Below are positions 7,958 to 17,732 of a DNA stretch of 64,000 bases, one piece after another. Below the pieces are notes generated by a model. It searched no databases, had not been told where the DNA came from, and worked only from the letters and a program-made list of their open reading frames with translations. How positions within the stretch are numbered: the first letter of the stretch is position 1; each line of letters opens with the position of its first letter. Source of the DNA: Verrucomicrobiota bacterium (lineage in GTDB: Bacteria; Verrucomicrobiota; Verrucomicrobiia; Verrucomicrobiales; Akkermansiaceae); contig JAURPJ010000072.1 in assembly GCA_030835305.1 (NCBI GenBank), positions 1 to 64,000 of the forward strand. The letters run 5' to 3'. Made by a program: the position numbers and the translations under genes.

Positions 7958-10234
7958 TTAAAATCTGCGAACTCGATAGAATCGACGCAGCGGCCTGGGC
8001 TGGGGCAGCTGATCCACATAGGTGGTGACACTGCCTTCTGACTCAAAATCATCCAACTCGATCCAGGTGTTGGGATCAGCTGTCTCATCCATCGACTCCG
8101 AGGAATCAACAGCGTAGCTCACTCCCGGAACGGAATTGAAGGTCAGGGTTACCATCCCCGCCACGTCGTCATGATCAATCGACGTGATTTCGAAAGGTGC
8201 CGGAGCTACCGATGAGACAATCTGAATTCCCTGGATCGGCGCCCGTCGCGCCTCTCCTCCCGATCCACCATCGGAGTCGCCCAAGCCCTGGCCCTCGATC
8301 ACCAAATCCCCACTGAGGTTTTCCCAGAGGACATAGTTGCCCGCCGAGTTCGCAACATTTACCGCTTCGGCGAGGGTGCCATACTGGGCATTCACGAACT
8401 CATCGAAGGTATTGGCCGGGTCAAGGTTGCGGGTATAAACATCGATTCCATTTACTTGATAACGAGCCGTGCGATTCGCACCCCCGGAACTCGAGTGATA
8501 AAGATACACATCATAGTTCGCGTAGGGAATGTCGCTGATGTTGATCAAGTGAACCTGCTCGGCACCATCACCACTTTGGTCAAGATAACCCGTCATCATT
8601 TTCTTGTTGGCCTCCGATCCGATTCCGGCGATCCCGACACTCCAGGACGTTCCAGCAGTCTGCCAGGTCGCCACTGCGGTGGTGTCATTTCCACCGTCGT
8701 TTTGGAGGGTGATTCCCCCAGCTTCCACGTTAGCATTGGTAGTCCTTGCATTATTCCAACGGGAAACCGGGACGAATCCAGCCACATCGACCGCATCAAG
8801 AGCCGTCGCCCCCGTACTGGCTCGAACAAAATTCAAACTGATCACGCCAACTTCCGGGAGGAAGGTGGAAAAGGTTTCACTCGACGGAGCCCAATCCTCT
8901 CCTTCGCTGTTCGCGGCCTGAGCCCGATAGTAATAAAGCGTATTCTGCGTCAGACCAGTGAGGTTCGCGCTGAACGTTCCGGGAGTCGTCAAGGAAGCTG
9001 CCGAAACACTATTTTGCCAGGCCGCGTCATCCGTTCCTCCATCCGTCGTCCCCCAGTAAATCGTAATGTCAGATTGATCGGCACCAGCGCCATTGTTCAG
9101 CAATTCCCCATTGAGGGTGGCGAGATCCAAGCCGACATCAGAAGCGGCAAGATTCTCGACTTCGGGGAGATCGGGCGAAGGTTGGGTCGTGAAGCTCTCG
9201 CTCGTGGAAGCCCATTCTCCTCCCACCGAATTCGAAGCAAAGGCCCGGTAAAAATAAGTCGTATTTCCGACAAGGCCGGTCAGCCCAACATTGAAGGTTC
9301 CGGGAGCACTCAAGGAGCCAGCCATTGCGACGTTTTCCCATACTGCAACATCATCCAAGCCATCCGTCGTCCCCCAGTAAATCGTCAACTCAGCCGTATC
9401 CGCGCCGTCGCCATTGCTCGCGAGATTTCCATTGGCCGTGGCCGATTCCACCAAGACGTCACTCGCAGGCAAAGTCTCTACCGTTGGAAGATTTTCCAAA
9501 CGTTGCACGATTTGAAACCCGGCCACCTTGTTCCGGTCGAGAGTCCCCGCATTGACCGCACCCAGTGCCAGCGTGAAGCTGTCCCCGCTCAGCGCCGTGA
9601 ATTTGACATAGTTTCCCTGGTCGATGTCCGTGTTGCTCCCTTGGGTGGTATCCGATGACAAAACGTAACCCGATCCGTCGTCGGCCGGATTTCCATCCCC
9701 TTCCGATCCCGCCGGGCTCAGCCCTCGGGCAAAATAGGTCGTCTCCCCAATCGTAAAGCTTCCCGCCCGACCATTGGTATCATCATACATGTAAACGTAG
9801 ACATCGTAGGCCGCATAAGGAACCCCGCTCACATCGATCTGCTTCCCTCCCCCAAAGACATCCATGACGTTCCCAAACATCCGGGGATCATTGGATCCAG
9901 TTCCAACCTGACGCTGCGCCCAGCGAGCCTCTCCGGTATAAACAGCCTGAAAACCGGTCACCGTAGCACCGCTCGAATCAACGATCACCTGGTCCTCATC
10001 TCCCAGAGTGAAGTCTGCATTGTACCAAGAGTTCCAGTTTGAAAACCGGACTCCCGGCGCTCCGGCCGACTCACTTGTTGAGAAATTCGGACTCCCGGCA
10101 GTCGTGGAAGCATCAAACGAAACGCTAATCGTCTCGCCCTTGGCAGAGCCAAGCGAGATTGCCGAAAGCGCGCAGAGCAGCGCCCGCTTTTTAAAGTTGG
10201 AAATGGTGGAATTCTTGGAGGATTTTTTTATCAT
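7958..10234 (-). CDS. Large secreted surface protein with duplicated beta domain and Fn3-like repeats
   Basis: The protein has 758 residues and a signal peptide (ALLCALSAISLGSAKG). Residues about 30-220 form a beta-rich domain (RFSNWNSWYNADF, YAAYDVYVYMYDD, GSFTIGETTYFARG, DQGNYVKFTALSGDSFTL, KVAGFQIVQRLEN). Two fibronectin-III-like repeats of about 95 residues follow, sharing ITIYWGTTDG, PGTF and NTLYYYRAxA/NTTYFYRAFA. A second copy of the first domain comes next (WNNARTTNA, YANYDVYLYH, GNYVLWENLSGDL). The C-terminal module (GMVTLTFNSVPGVSYAVD to RRFYRVRRF) recurs in Verrucomicrobia secreted proteins, including the one at 51004. The first domain also resembles the neighbouring PEP-CTERM protein, pointing to local duplication. 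The ATG at 10234 is chosen because the signal peptide follows it. Role unknown; extracellular. Confidence 0.75.
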   Translation of the reverse strand: MIKKSSKNSTISNFKKRALLCALSAISLGSAKGETISVSFDASTTAGSPNFSTSESAGAPGVRFSNWNSWYNADFTLGDEDQVIVDSSGATVTGFQAVYTGEARWAQRQVGTGSNDPRMFGNVMDVFGGGKQIDVSGVPYAAYDVYVYMYDDTNGRAGSFTIGETTYFARGLSPAGSEGDGNPADDGSGYVLSSDTTQGSNTDIDQGNYVKFTALSGDSFTLALGAVNAGTLDRNKVAGFQIVQRLENLPTVETLPASDVLVESATANGNLASNGDGADTAELTIYWGTTDGLDDVAVWENVAMAGSLSAPGTFNVGLTGLVGNTTYFYRAFASNSVGGEWASTSESFTTQPSPDLPEVENLAASDVGLDLATLNGELLNNGAGADQSDITIYWGTTDGGTDDAAWQNSVSAASLTTPGTFSANLTGLTQNTLYYYRAQAANSEGEDWAPSSETFSTFLPEVGVISLNFVRASTGATALDAVDVAGFVPVSRWNNARTTNANVEAGGITLQNDGGNDTTAVATWQTAGTSWSVGIAGIGSEANKKMMTGYLDQSGDGAEQVHLINISDIPYANYDVYLYHSSSGGANRTARYQVNGIDVYTRNLDPANTFDEFVNAQYGTLAEAVNVANSAGNYVLWENLSGDLVIEGQGLGDSDGGSGGEARRAPIQGIQIVSSVAPAPFEITSIDHDDVAGMVTLTFNSVPGVSYAVDSSESMDETADPNTWIELDDFESEGSVTTYVDQLPQPRPLRRFYRVRRF

Positions 10235-10330
10235 TATTTGAGGTTCTATTTCAAGGGCAACTGAGCTTTGGGCGTAAAAACCCCTCCATGCATGCCGAAT
10301 GGGCTTCAACATGAATGAAAGGGTGAGTCG

Positions 10331-10367
10331 TCTGACAGGATCGTCAGAATCGGATCTCTCTCCGATT
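10331..10367 (-). other. Two tandem hairpins after the PEP-CTERM gene
   Basis: Bases 10348-10354 pair with 10361-10367 (7 bp, AATCGGA/TCCGATT), and 10331-10336 pair with 10343-10348 (6 bp, TCTGAC/GTCAGA). The first hairpin starts right at the stop codon of the upstream gene. No T-run follows, so it is more likely an mRNA-stabilising or processing element, or a weak terminator, between the two related secreted-protein genes. Confidence 0.35.
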
Positions 10368-11101
10368 TAGCGGCGACGTCTCAGAGATCCGAGACCCACG
10401 CCGATCACTGCGAGCAAGGCCGAGCTTGGCTCTGGAATGGTTTCGACAATCTGGATACCTGCAACCTTGTTACGGTTGATTGTGTCTCCAGCATTTACGG
10501 CGACCATATTGAGCGTGAAAGACGCATCTGAGAGACCGGTGAAAAGCACGTAATTTCCTTGATCAATATCAGCACCCGTTCCCTGGGTAGTGTCGCTCGA
10601 CAAAACATAGCCACCTCCGCTGCTATCAGGGTCACCCACACCCTCAGAGCCACCAATACCACGAGCGTAATAAGTCGTGCTTCCGATAGTGAAACTCCCA
10701 GCACGGTCATCCGATTCATCGTGCATGTAGACGTAAACATCGTAGAGCGCGTAGGGTACTGAACTTAACGTGACGCTAGCTGAGCTCGTGACATCGATGA
10801 CGCTGGTGAAGATGAGCTCATCGTTTGAAAGCCCGCTTGGATTACCCCTCTGGGACCTGTTGGTGGAGGTGCCCGATGCGGTGAGAGTCGTCGCGACTCC
10901 TGCGGAGTCCACCGTGCTCGTCAGATTGGTCGTATTTCCCCAGGCATTCCAATTGGTAACCCGGTTTGGGGCGGCCCCGCCGAGAGTTGCGGAATCAATA
11001 TTTCCAGTATCAAAGTTGATACTAATCGTTGCCGCGTTTGCATTCATGGCCAGCAGCAGTCCCGCTGGCAGCAGACCGAGCCTTAAGTATTTTTTTGTCA
11101 T
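10367..11101 (-). CDS. PEP-CTERM sorting domain protein
   Basis: The protein has 244 residues with a signal peptide (GLLPAGLLLAMNANA). One beta-rich domain follows (NRVTNWNAWGNT, YALYDVYVYMHDESDDRAGS, DQGNYVLFTGLSDASFTLN, KVAGIQIVETI). The end is a full exosortase recognition tail: PEPSS, a hydrophobic span ALLAVIGVGLGSL, then RRRR. In this family an exosortase cuts at the PEP motif and the protein is delivered to the cell surface; no exosortase gene lies in the window. The domain matches the N-terminal and internal domains of the next gene downstream, which lacks the PEP tail. The start at 11101 gives a proper signal peptide. Confidence 0.85.
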   Translation of the reverse strand: MTKKYLRLGLLPAGLLLAMNANAATISINFDTGNIDSATLGGAAPNRVTNWNAWGNTTNLTSTVDSAGVATTLTASGTSTNRSQRGNPSGLSNDELIFTSVIDVTSSASVTLSSVPYALYDVYVYMHDESDDRAGSFTIGSTTYYARGIGGSEGVGDPDSSGGGYVLSSDTTQGTGADIDQGNYVLFTGLSDASFTLNMVAVNAGDTINRNKVAGIQIVETIPEPSSALLAVIGVGLGSLRRRR

Positions 11102-11291
11102 TATTGGATTTGGTTGATGTTCGAAATTGGAGAACTTCATTCTCAAATGTTGAGATTTGCCCCTTTGCATTTCTGGAATCTAGCTGAAAAAATGAAAGTT
11201 CGTCTATGGGGCTTTTGTCCCATGGTCATTCCAAGCATTGATCGATAGGCTTTTCCACGACGACTCCCGATTTTTCAGCACCCCACCACCC

Positions 11292-13304
11292 ATGCCCCTC
11301 TTCAAATCCCTCCCGGCAGCTCTCGCCCTGCTGTCTGCTGTCGTCGTCTCGACGGGGATTCTCCACGCCCAGGACCCGCTGGAGCGCAGGAGCATTTCTG
11401 AACTCGAAGAAAAAAGGGACCGCATCCAGGAGGAACTCGAGCAGCTCTCGGTCTTCACCCTTCGCACCGGTGCCCTGGGAACCTCCGGCTACCGTTCCTT
11501 TCCACAAGACGCAGCCGAGACCGAAGACGAATGGATTCAAATCGACCTGCAAAAGGAAGCCGACATCGATGAGATCGCGCTCGTCCCCACCCTCTGGCGC
11601 CACGATGACGAAGAGGGCTACCGCTCAGACGGCTTCCCCAAAGCCTTTCGCATTCTCGCTGGAAGCGATGCCGATCCCACCGGCTCCGTCGTTGCGGAAT
11701 TCGACGCGTCCGACGACCTTCTCCCCCGGGTCGCCCCCATTGTCGTCCCCCTTTCCGGAATCCGCGCTTCCTGGATTCGCATTCAACCCACCCTTCTTTC
11801 AAAAAGAGAGCGCGACTGGAAATACATCTTCCAGCTGTCCGAAGTCCTTGTTTTCAGTGGCGAAAAAAATGTCGCTCTTCATCAGGAAGTGACCTGCGCC
11901 ACCAGTGTCCCGCTCTTTAGCGGCATCTGGAAACCCGACTTGATCGTCGATGGCGGCATGCCCTACTTCATGGACTCCTCCCAGGGTTCCGAAAGAAGCG
12001 CCCACTCTCAATATTTAAGAAACAACCCGAGCCTCACTCTCGACCTCGAAGCGACCCATCCCATTTCCTCCATCCACCTCCATGCCGCTTACCAAAGCAA
12101 AAGCGCCCCTCCCGAATTCAACGTAAATTGGGGAATCCCCAAACTCCTCACCATCGAAGGAGCCAATCAACCCGACTTCTCCGACTCCACCACCTTGCTC
12201 AAACATCAGTTCAAGGACATCGGAAAGTTTGCCCCCATTCTCGTTTGGAATATTCCAGAAACAAACTGTCGCTACCTCAAAATCACGGGAGCTCTGAGCG
12301 ACCCCGAAGGAGCGAATCCATCCGGATATAAAGGAAGCGATCGCATTGGCTTTGCCGAAATCGAATTCCTCGCCGACGGCCATAACGTGGCCCTGGGGAA
12401 AGGTCCCATCAACCTCACCGGAAAGGAAAACCCCGGCTGGGCCAAGCTCACCGACGGCCACAATTTCTACGGTCACATTCTCCCCATCCGCACCTGGATG
12501 AACCAACTGGCCAGACGACACGACCTCGAAGCCGAGCTTACTTTGCTCAGCGCCCACTTGGAAACGCGCTACGAGAAACAGCAATCCACCCTCCTCCTTC
12601 TCAAGCGCCTCACCATTGGACTCCTCCTCTTGGTCGCCGCCACTTTCTTGATCGGTCGACATCTCCGCCGACGCGAAGCCGCCCGCATCCGAAACCGCTT
12701 CACCGCCGACCTCCACGATCACGTCGGCGCCAGCCTGCACGCCCTCGGCATCCTCAGTTCCCACACCAAGGACTTAGTCGATTCACCGGAAAAGCTCTCC
12801 AAGGCACTCGACGAAATCGAGGTCATGACCGGCCGCGCCGGCGAAGCCACCCGCGATTTCTACAACCAGCAAATGGCCGAGGAAGCCCACGAAAACCTCC
12901 TCGGAGACCTTCGCCGCACCGCCGGCCGCATGATCGCCAACCTCCACCACGACTTCACCGTCGAAGGAGAAGAATTCCTCCAACAACTGAACTCTCGTCT
13001 GCGCTCCGATTTCTTCCTCTTTTTTAAAGAGAGCCTCATCAACATCAACCGGCACGCCGATGCCACGGAGGTGAAAATCGACATCCAAGCAGACCCACGC
13101 GAAGTCCACTTAAGTATCTCCGACAACGGCTGCGGAATTCCGGAAGGAGAGCAAGGAACCATTCCCCCCTCCCTTGCGCGTCGAGCCCGCTTTCTGGGTT
13201 CGAAAGTAGTGATCGAAACCCCGGAAGACGGAGGAACCCGAATTTCCATCAAGCTCAAAACCCGACGAGCAATTTTCACAAACCCATTCCGATTGGAGAA
13301 ATGA
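11292..13304 (+). CDS. Sensor histidine kinase with discoidin-like extracellular domains
   Basis: The protein has 670 residues from the ATG at 11292, which begins a signal peptide (LPAALALLSAVVVSTGILHA). The extracytoplasmic part, about 390 residues, holds two F5/8 type C (discoidin)-like stretches. The first includes WIQIDLQKEADIDEIALVP and ASWIRIQP; the second includes SLTLDLEATHPISSIHLHAA and CRYLKITG. One span (LTIGLLLLVAATFLIG, about 435-457) leads to a HisKA_3-type phosphoacceptor, DLHDHVGASLHALG (His about 475), and an HATPase domain with NRHADATEVKI and DNGCGIPEGEQG. This is the NarX/DesK class. Its 3' end overlaps the response-regulator start by 4 bp. A glycan or surface ligand is plausible from the discoidin folds, but unproven. 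Confidence 0.85.
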   Translation: MPLFKSLPAALALLSAVVVSTGILHAQDPLERRSISELEEKRDRIQEELEQLSVFTLRTGALGTSGYRSFPQDAAETEDEWIQIDLQKEADIDEIALVPTLWRHDDEEGYRSDGFPKAFRILAGSDADPTGSVVAEFDASDDLLPRVAPIVVPLSGIRASWIRIQPTLLSKRERDWKYIFQLSEVLVFSGEKNVALHQEVTCATSVPLFSGIWKPDLIVDGGMPYFMDSSQGSERSAHSQYLRNNPSLTLDLEATHPISSIHLHAAYQSKSAPPEFNVNWGIPKLLTIEGANQPDFSDSTTLLKHQFKDIGKFAPILVWNIPETNCRYLKITGALSDPEGANPSGYKGSDRIGFAEIEFLADGHNVALGKGPINLTGKENPGWAKLTDGHNFYGHILPIRTWMNQLARRHDLEAELTLLSAHLETRYEKQQSTLLLLKRLTIGLLLLVAATFLIGRHLRRREAARIRNRFTADLHDHVGASLHALGILSSHTKDLVDSPEKLSKALDEIEVMTGRAGEATRDFYNQQMAEEAHENLLGDLRRTAGRMIANLHHDFTVEGEEFLQQLNSRLRSDFFLFFKESLININRHADATEVKIDIQADPREVHLSISDNGCGIPEGEQGTIPPSLARRARFLGSKVVIETPEDGGTRISIKLKTRRAIFTNPFRLEK

Positions 13305-13966
13305 ACGAAAAAATCAAACTCATGCTGGTTGAGGACAGCCATGAATATCGCCATGTCATCCAGTTCGCCTTTCAAGACGATCAGGAGATCGAGCTCGTCG
13401 ATATCTTTGGCACGGCCGAGCTGGCTCTCCGCAGCCTTGGGAATCCATCCTCTCGCACCGTTCCCGACGTCATTCTCCTCGACCTCAACCTCCCCGGAAT
13501 CTCCGGCTTGGACGCCCTTCCCGAACTCTCCAAGCTCACCCCGGAATCCAAAATCCTCATTCTTACCCAGTCCGAAAGCGAAGCCGATGTCCTCAGCGCC
13601 ATCCGCTCGGGTGCCTCCGGGTATCTCCTCAAATCATCCTCCGTCCAGGAACTCCGAAGCGGCATCCAAACCGTCATGGACGGCGGCGCTTCCGTCGATC
13701 CCCGCATGGCTCTCTACCTCCTCAATTCATTCAAGAGAGAACCAGTCACTCTCGACAAGGACATCACCCTATCAGAGCGCGAACTGGAAATCCTCTCTCT
13801 CATCAGCGAAGGCCTGGCCCGCAAGGAAATCGCCGAAAAACTCGAGATCAGCCCTAAAACCGTCGCCAACCACATCGCCCACATTTTCGAAAAGCTCAAC
13901 GTCCCCAATTCCCCCGCCGCCATCAACAAGGCGCACCGCATGGGAATCCTGGGAAGCGATGATTAA
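13301..13966 (+). CDS. NarL/FixJ-type response regulator
   Basis: The protein has 221 residues. Its receiver domain (about 5-125) has the acidic pocket in LMLVEDSHEY, the phosphoacceptor Asp in DVILLDLNLPG, the Thr in ILTQSE and the Lys in GYLLKSSS. A LuxR/GerE helix-turn-helix domain (about 150-215) follows: LSERELEILSLISEGLARKE, then KLEISPKTVANHIAHIFEKL. The ATG overlaps the kinase stop (ATGA), so the two are translationally coupled and form a cognate pair. It binds DNA when phosphorylated; target genes are not identifiable here. It converges on carB. Confidence 0.92.
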   Translation: MNEKIKLMLVEDSHEYRHVIQFAFQDDQEIELVDIFGTAELALRSLGNPSSRTVPDVILLDLNLPGISGLDALPELSKLTPESKILILTQSESEADVLSAIRSGASGYLLKSSSVQELRSGIQTVMDGGASVDPRMALYLLNSFKREPVTLDKDITLSERELEILSLISEGLARKEIAEKLEISPKTVANHIAHIFEKLNVPNSPAAINKAHRMGILGSDD

Positions 13967-14097
13967 AAAATAGGTCGTTTGACCATCGGGTAAACACCTG
14001 ACCACTATTCCGAAAGTCCCACTCTCCCACCCCATCCTGTGAATTCATTGACCGCCATCGCTCATGCCATGGAATGATGATCGAGAGCTACCCTCGC

Positions 14098-17000
14098 CTA
14101 AACCAAGCCGTGATGCTCCTGCAGGGGAGTGACGGTCATTTCGTTTTCCTGGAGCGAGCGGATCGCCTTCACGCTCGCTTCAGCGGCGGAGAGGTTGGTG
14201 CAGTGGCTGATCTTATGCTGCACCGCGCCGGAACGAATTTTGACCTCGTCCTCGCGGGCCTCATGGCCGCTCGGGGTGTTGATGATGAAATGGATGTCTC
14301 CATTCTTCATCATGTCGATCACGTTGGGGCGCTTTTGCTCGGCAAGTTTATAAAGTCGCTTCACGGGAATCCCTTCGGCTTCGAGACGTTTGAAAGTGCC
14401 GCCGGTAGCATGGATCTTGAAGCCAAGTTCGGCGAGGTCACGAGCGACGGGGACGGCGCGATCCTTGTCGCGATCGTTGACGGAGAAGAAGACATTGCCC
14501 TCTTTGGGGAGAGGGTTAAAAGCGCTGATCTGGGACTTGGCGTAGGCCATGCCAAGATCGGCATCGGCACCCATGACTTCGCCGGTCGATTTCATCTCCG
14601 GCCCGAGCACGATATCGATGCCCGGGAAACGTCCCCAAGGGAAGACGGCCTCCTTCACGCAGAAGCAGGGCGGGAGGGTTTCTTCGGTAAAGCCGAGGTC
14701 GGCTAGCTTCCCACCCACCATGATCTTGGCGGCGAGCTTGGCGAGAGGGACACCAATGGACTTGGAAACGAAGGGAACGGTGCGGCTGGCACGGGGGTTG
14801 ACTTCGATGACGTAGAGTTCGTCGTCTTTCACCGCAAACTGAATGTTCATCAAACCTCGTACTTCGAGCTCCTTGGCGAGGGCTTTGGCTCCGGTAAGAA
14901 TCTCCGCTTTAATTTTATCCGAGAGACTGAAGGAGGGAATGACGCAGGCGGAGTCACCCGAGTGGATGCCGGCTTGCTCGATGTGCTCCATGATGGCTCC
15001 GACAACGGAGGTCTCGCCGTCGGAAATGCAATCGACATCAACTTCGGTGGCATTCTCAAGAAAACGGTCGACGAGGATGGGACGATCCGGGGCCACATCG
15101 GCGGCGTTGCGGATATAGTGGCGGAGTTCGTCGTCGTTGTAAACGATCATCATGCCACGCCCGCCGAGGACGAAACTCGGGCGGACGAGGACGGGATAGC
15201 CAATGCGGTCGGCGATAGTCACCGCTTCGTCCTCGGAAACGGCGGTGCCGGCTTCCGCTTGCTTGAGACCGATCTTATCAAGGAGTGCAGAGAAGAACTT
15301 GCGGTCCTCCGCGAGTTCGATGGACTTGGGTGAAGTGCCAATGATGGGGACACCGTGGCGCTCGAGATCGGCGGCGAGGTTAAGAGGAGTTTGACCGCCG
15401 AATTGAACGATAACGCCATCCGGTTTTTCCTGGTCGCAGATGTTAAGAACATCCTCAAGGGTCAACGGTTCGAAGTAGAGCTTGTCCGAGGTGTCGTAGT
15501 CGGTGGAGACGGTCTCGGGGTTGGAGTTGACCATGACGGACTCGTATCCAAGCTCGCGGAGGGCGAAGGAGGCGTGAACGCAGCAGTAGTCGAACTCAAT
15601 GCCCTGACCAATGCGGTTCGGGCCGCCACCGAGAATGACGATCTTTTTGGCGTCGGTTTCGCGGGCTTCGTTTTCGTCGCCGTATGTGGAGTAGTAATAA
15701 GGGGTGGCGGCTTCAAACTCGGCAGCGCAGGTGTCGACGAGGCGGTAGGTTGGAATGATGCCCTTTTCCTTCCGCTCGGCACGGACTTCGTCTTGCGTGG
15801 TGCCGCGGGCGTGGGCGATCTGGACGTCGGAGAAGCCCAGCTTCTTGGCGGTGCGTAGATCAAGATCCTTGAGATTTCGGCCTTCCTCGACGATCACCCG
15901 CATGTTCTCGAGGAACCAGGGATCGATCTGGGTGGCATCGAAAATCTCCTCGATGGTCCAGCCCTGTTCGAAGGCAACCTTAAGCCAGAAGATGCGCTCG
16001 GCATTGGGGACGTGGAGCTTACGCTCGATGTCCTCGCGGGTGGCTTCGGGATCCTTACCGTCGAAGCCGAAGCCAAAGCGACCGGTTTCAAGAGAGCGGA
16101 GGGATTTTTGGAGTGACTCCTTGAAAGTACGGCCAATGGACATGGCTTCGCCTACCGCCTTCATGGAAGTGGTGAGGACGGAGTCTGCTGTCGGAAATTT
16201 CTCGAAAGTGAAGCGAGGAACCTTGGTGACAACGTAATCGATGGTCGGCTCAAACGAGGCGGGAGTTTCGCGGGTGATATCGTTTGGAAGTTCGTCGAGG
16301 GTGTATCCCACCGCGAGCTTGGCCGCAATCTTGGCAATGGGGAATCCGGTAGCCTTGGAAGCAAGGGCAGAGGAACGGCTCACGCGCGGGTTCATCTCGA
16401 TGACGATGCAACGGCCGGTCTTGGGGTCGACGGAAAACTGGATGTTCGAGCCGCCGGTCTCGACGCCGATCTCGCGAATGACAGCGAAGGAGGCATCGCG
16501 CATGATTTGGTATTCGCGATCGGAGAGAGTTTGGGCCGGGGCCACGGTGATGGAATCACCGGTGTGGACGCCCATGGGGTCGAGGTTTTCGATGGAGCAA
16601 ATGACGACACAGTTGTCGGCGTGGTCGCGCATGACCTCCATTTCGTATTCCTTCCAGCCGAGAAGGCACTCCTCGACAAGGACCTCATTGGTCGGGGAAA
16701 GGTCCAGCCCACGATGGACGATGGTTTCGAATTCCTCCTTGTTATAGGCGATGCCGCCGCCGGTCCCGCCGAGGGTGAAGGCGGGCCGAATGACAAGTGG
16801 CATGGTATTAATTTCTTTCGCGATGTTCTTCGCTTCTTCCATGGAATGGGCTACCCCGGAAATGGGGAGATCGAGCCCGATCTTGATCATGGCATCCTTG
16901 AAACGCTGGCGATTCTCGCCCTTGTCGATGGCGTCGGCATTGGCGCCGATCATTTTGACGCCGAGCTTATCCAGCGTTCCAGCATGGAAAAGATCCATGG

Positions 17001-17295
17001 AAACGTTGAGCGCGGTTTGGCCACCGAGGGTCGGGAGAAGGGCATCGGGCTTCTCCTTGATGATGATTTTTTCGATCACCTCGGGCGTGATGGGCTCGAT
17101 GTAGGTCCGCTCGGCAAACTGCGGATCGGTCATGATGGTGGCCGGATTGGAGTTCACCAGAACGACCTCGTAGCCCTCCTCTCGAAGCGCTTTGCAGGCC
17201 TGGGTGCCGGAGTAGTCGAATTCACATCCTTGTCCGATGACAATGGGGCCTGCTCCTACGACGAGAATTTTTTTGATGCTGGTATCCTTCGGCAT
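14098..17295 (-). CDS. carB: Carbamoyl-phosphate synthase large subunit
   Basis: The protein has 1065 residues, close to the E. coli enzyme. It makes carbamoyl phosphate from bicarbonate, ammonia (from glutamine via CarA) and two ATP, for pyrimidine and arginine synthesis in the cytoplasm. The N-terminal carboxyphosphate half starts with [19 protein letters not shown] and contains an ATP-grasp domain ([12 protein letters not shown]). A central oligomerisation region follows. The second half starts [19 protein letters not shown] with its own ATP-grasp ([12 protein letters not shown]). The MGS-like allosteric domain forms the C-terminus ([23 protein letters not shown]). carA is not adjacent. 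It stands alone and converges on the response regulator. Confidence 0.97.
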   Translation of the reverse strand: MPKDTSIKKILVVGAGPIVIGQGCEFDYSGTQACKALREEGYEVVLVNSNPATIMTDPQFAERTYIEPITPEVIEKIIIKEKPDALLPTLGGQTALNVSMDLFHAGTLDKLGVKMIGANADAIDKGENRQRFKDAMIKIGLDLPISGVAHSMEEAKNIAKEINTMPLVIRPAFTLGGTGGGIAYNKEEFETIVHRGLDLSPTNEVLVEECLLGWKEYEMEVMRDHADNCVVICSIENLDPMGVHTGDSITVAPAQTLSDREYQIMRDASFAVIREIGVETGGSNIQFSVDPKTGRCIVIEMNPRVSRSSALASKATGFPIAKIAAKLAVGYTLDELPNDITRETPASFEPTIDYVVTKVPRFTFEKFPTADSVLTTSMKAVGEAMSIGRTFKESLQKSLRSLETGRFGFGFDGKDPEATREDIERKLHVPNAERIFWLKVAFEQGWTIEEIFDATQIDPWFLENMRVIVEEGRNLKDLDLRTAKKLGFSDVQIAHARGTTQDEVRAERKEKGIIPTYRLVDTCAAEFEAATPYYYSTYGDENEARETDAKKIVILGGGPNRIGQGIEFDYCCVHASFALRELGYESVMVNSNPETVSTDYDTSDKLYFEPLTLEDVLNICDQEKPDGVIVQFGGQTPLNLAADLERHGVPIIGTSPKSIELAEDRKFFSALLDKIGLKQAEAGTAVSEDEAVTIADRIGYPVLVRPSFVLGGRGMMIVYNDDELRHYIRNAADVAPDRPILVDRFLENATEVDVDCISDGETSVVGAIMEHIEQAGIHSGDSACVIPSFSLSDKIKAEILTGAKALAKELEVRGLMNIQFAVKDDELYVIEVNPRASRTVPFVSKSIGVPLAKLAAKIMVGGKLADLGFTEETLPPCFCVKEAVFPWGRFPGIDIVLGPEMKSTGEVMGADADLGMAYAKSQISAFNPLPKEGNVFFSVNDRDKDRAVPVARDLAELGFKIHATGGTFKRLEAEGIPVKRLYKLAEQKRPNVIDMMKNGDIHFIINTPSGHEAREDEVKIRSGAVQHKISHCTNLSAAEASVKAIRSLQENEMTVTPLQEHHGLV

Positions 17296-17388
17296 TTTTT
17301 AAAGCGGTGGGGCTAAAACTTCGTGTATCTGCCAAGGGGGGGCGGTTTTGTAAAGAGTGATCGCCTCCTCGAGGCTCCCAAGACGTAA

Positions 17389-17420
17389 AAAAGCCCGGTC
17401 TCCGAAGAGAACGGGCTTTT
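17389..17420 (-). terminator. Rho-independent terminator of the Cys-rich lipoprotein gene
   Basis: A strong hairpin pairs AAAAGCCCG (17389-17397) with CGGGCTTTT (17412-17420). The stem extends inward through TCTC/GAGA after one mismatch and closes on CGAA. Read on the minus strand it ends in a run of six T, 31 bases after the stop at 17451. It also has T residues on the plus side, but no plus-strand gene ends there. Confidence 0.85.
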
Positions 17421-17450
17421 GAGGGGAAATTGCGATTTCGCAAATCAGTC

Positions 17451-17594
17451 CTACTTGGCGGTGCACTTTTCGCACTTGCCATCGGCACAGCATTTGCTGG
17501 CTGCACATTCACCACAGCAGGAGTCGGAGGAATGTGAACAAGATGCAAACGCGAAAGCGATGCCGGCGGACAGAAGGATAATGAATTTTTTCAT
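17451..17594 (-). CDS. Small cysteine-rich lipoprotein
   Basis: The protein has 47 residues: MKKFIILLSAGIAFAFASC, then a tail rich in Cys, Ser and Lys. The signal peptide ends in a lipobox-like FASC, so Cys19 is probably lipidated. Seven more cysteines follow as CC, C, CC, C and C in the last 22 residues (DSCCGEC, SKCCADGKCEKC). Such tails suggest metal binding or disulfide links at the membrane surface. The ATG at 17594 is chosen over an upstream in-frame start because the signal peptide begins there. A strong terminator follows, supporting expression as a single gene. No named family recognised. Confidence 0.65.
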   Translation of the reverse strand: MKKFIILLSAGIAFAFASCSHSSDSCCGECAASKCCADGKCEKCTAK

Positions 17595-17732
17595 AAGGTT
17601 ATGTTTCGAAACAAACGGATTCGATAGGGTGAAGGTTTCCCAAATATCTTCCAAAATCAATAAATATGTTGTGAGCAACCGCCAGAAGCGCATATTTTTT
17701 GTGGTTGAGTCCACGGCATTCGGACGTCAGGG

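Noticed and set aside
8456..9658. A 400-codon plus-strand open frame opposite the large secreted-protein gene
   Set aside because: Its sequence is rich in Arg, Ile and Ser with no recognisable motifs, while the minus strand has a signal peptide, domain repeats and a known C-terminal module. It is an antisense shadow.
14129..17316. Several long plus-strand frames opposite carB, up to 269 codons
   Set aside because: carB is full length and conserved on the minus strand; the antisense frames arise from codon bias of that gene.
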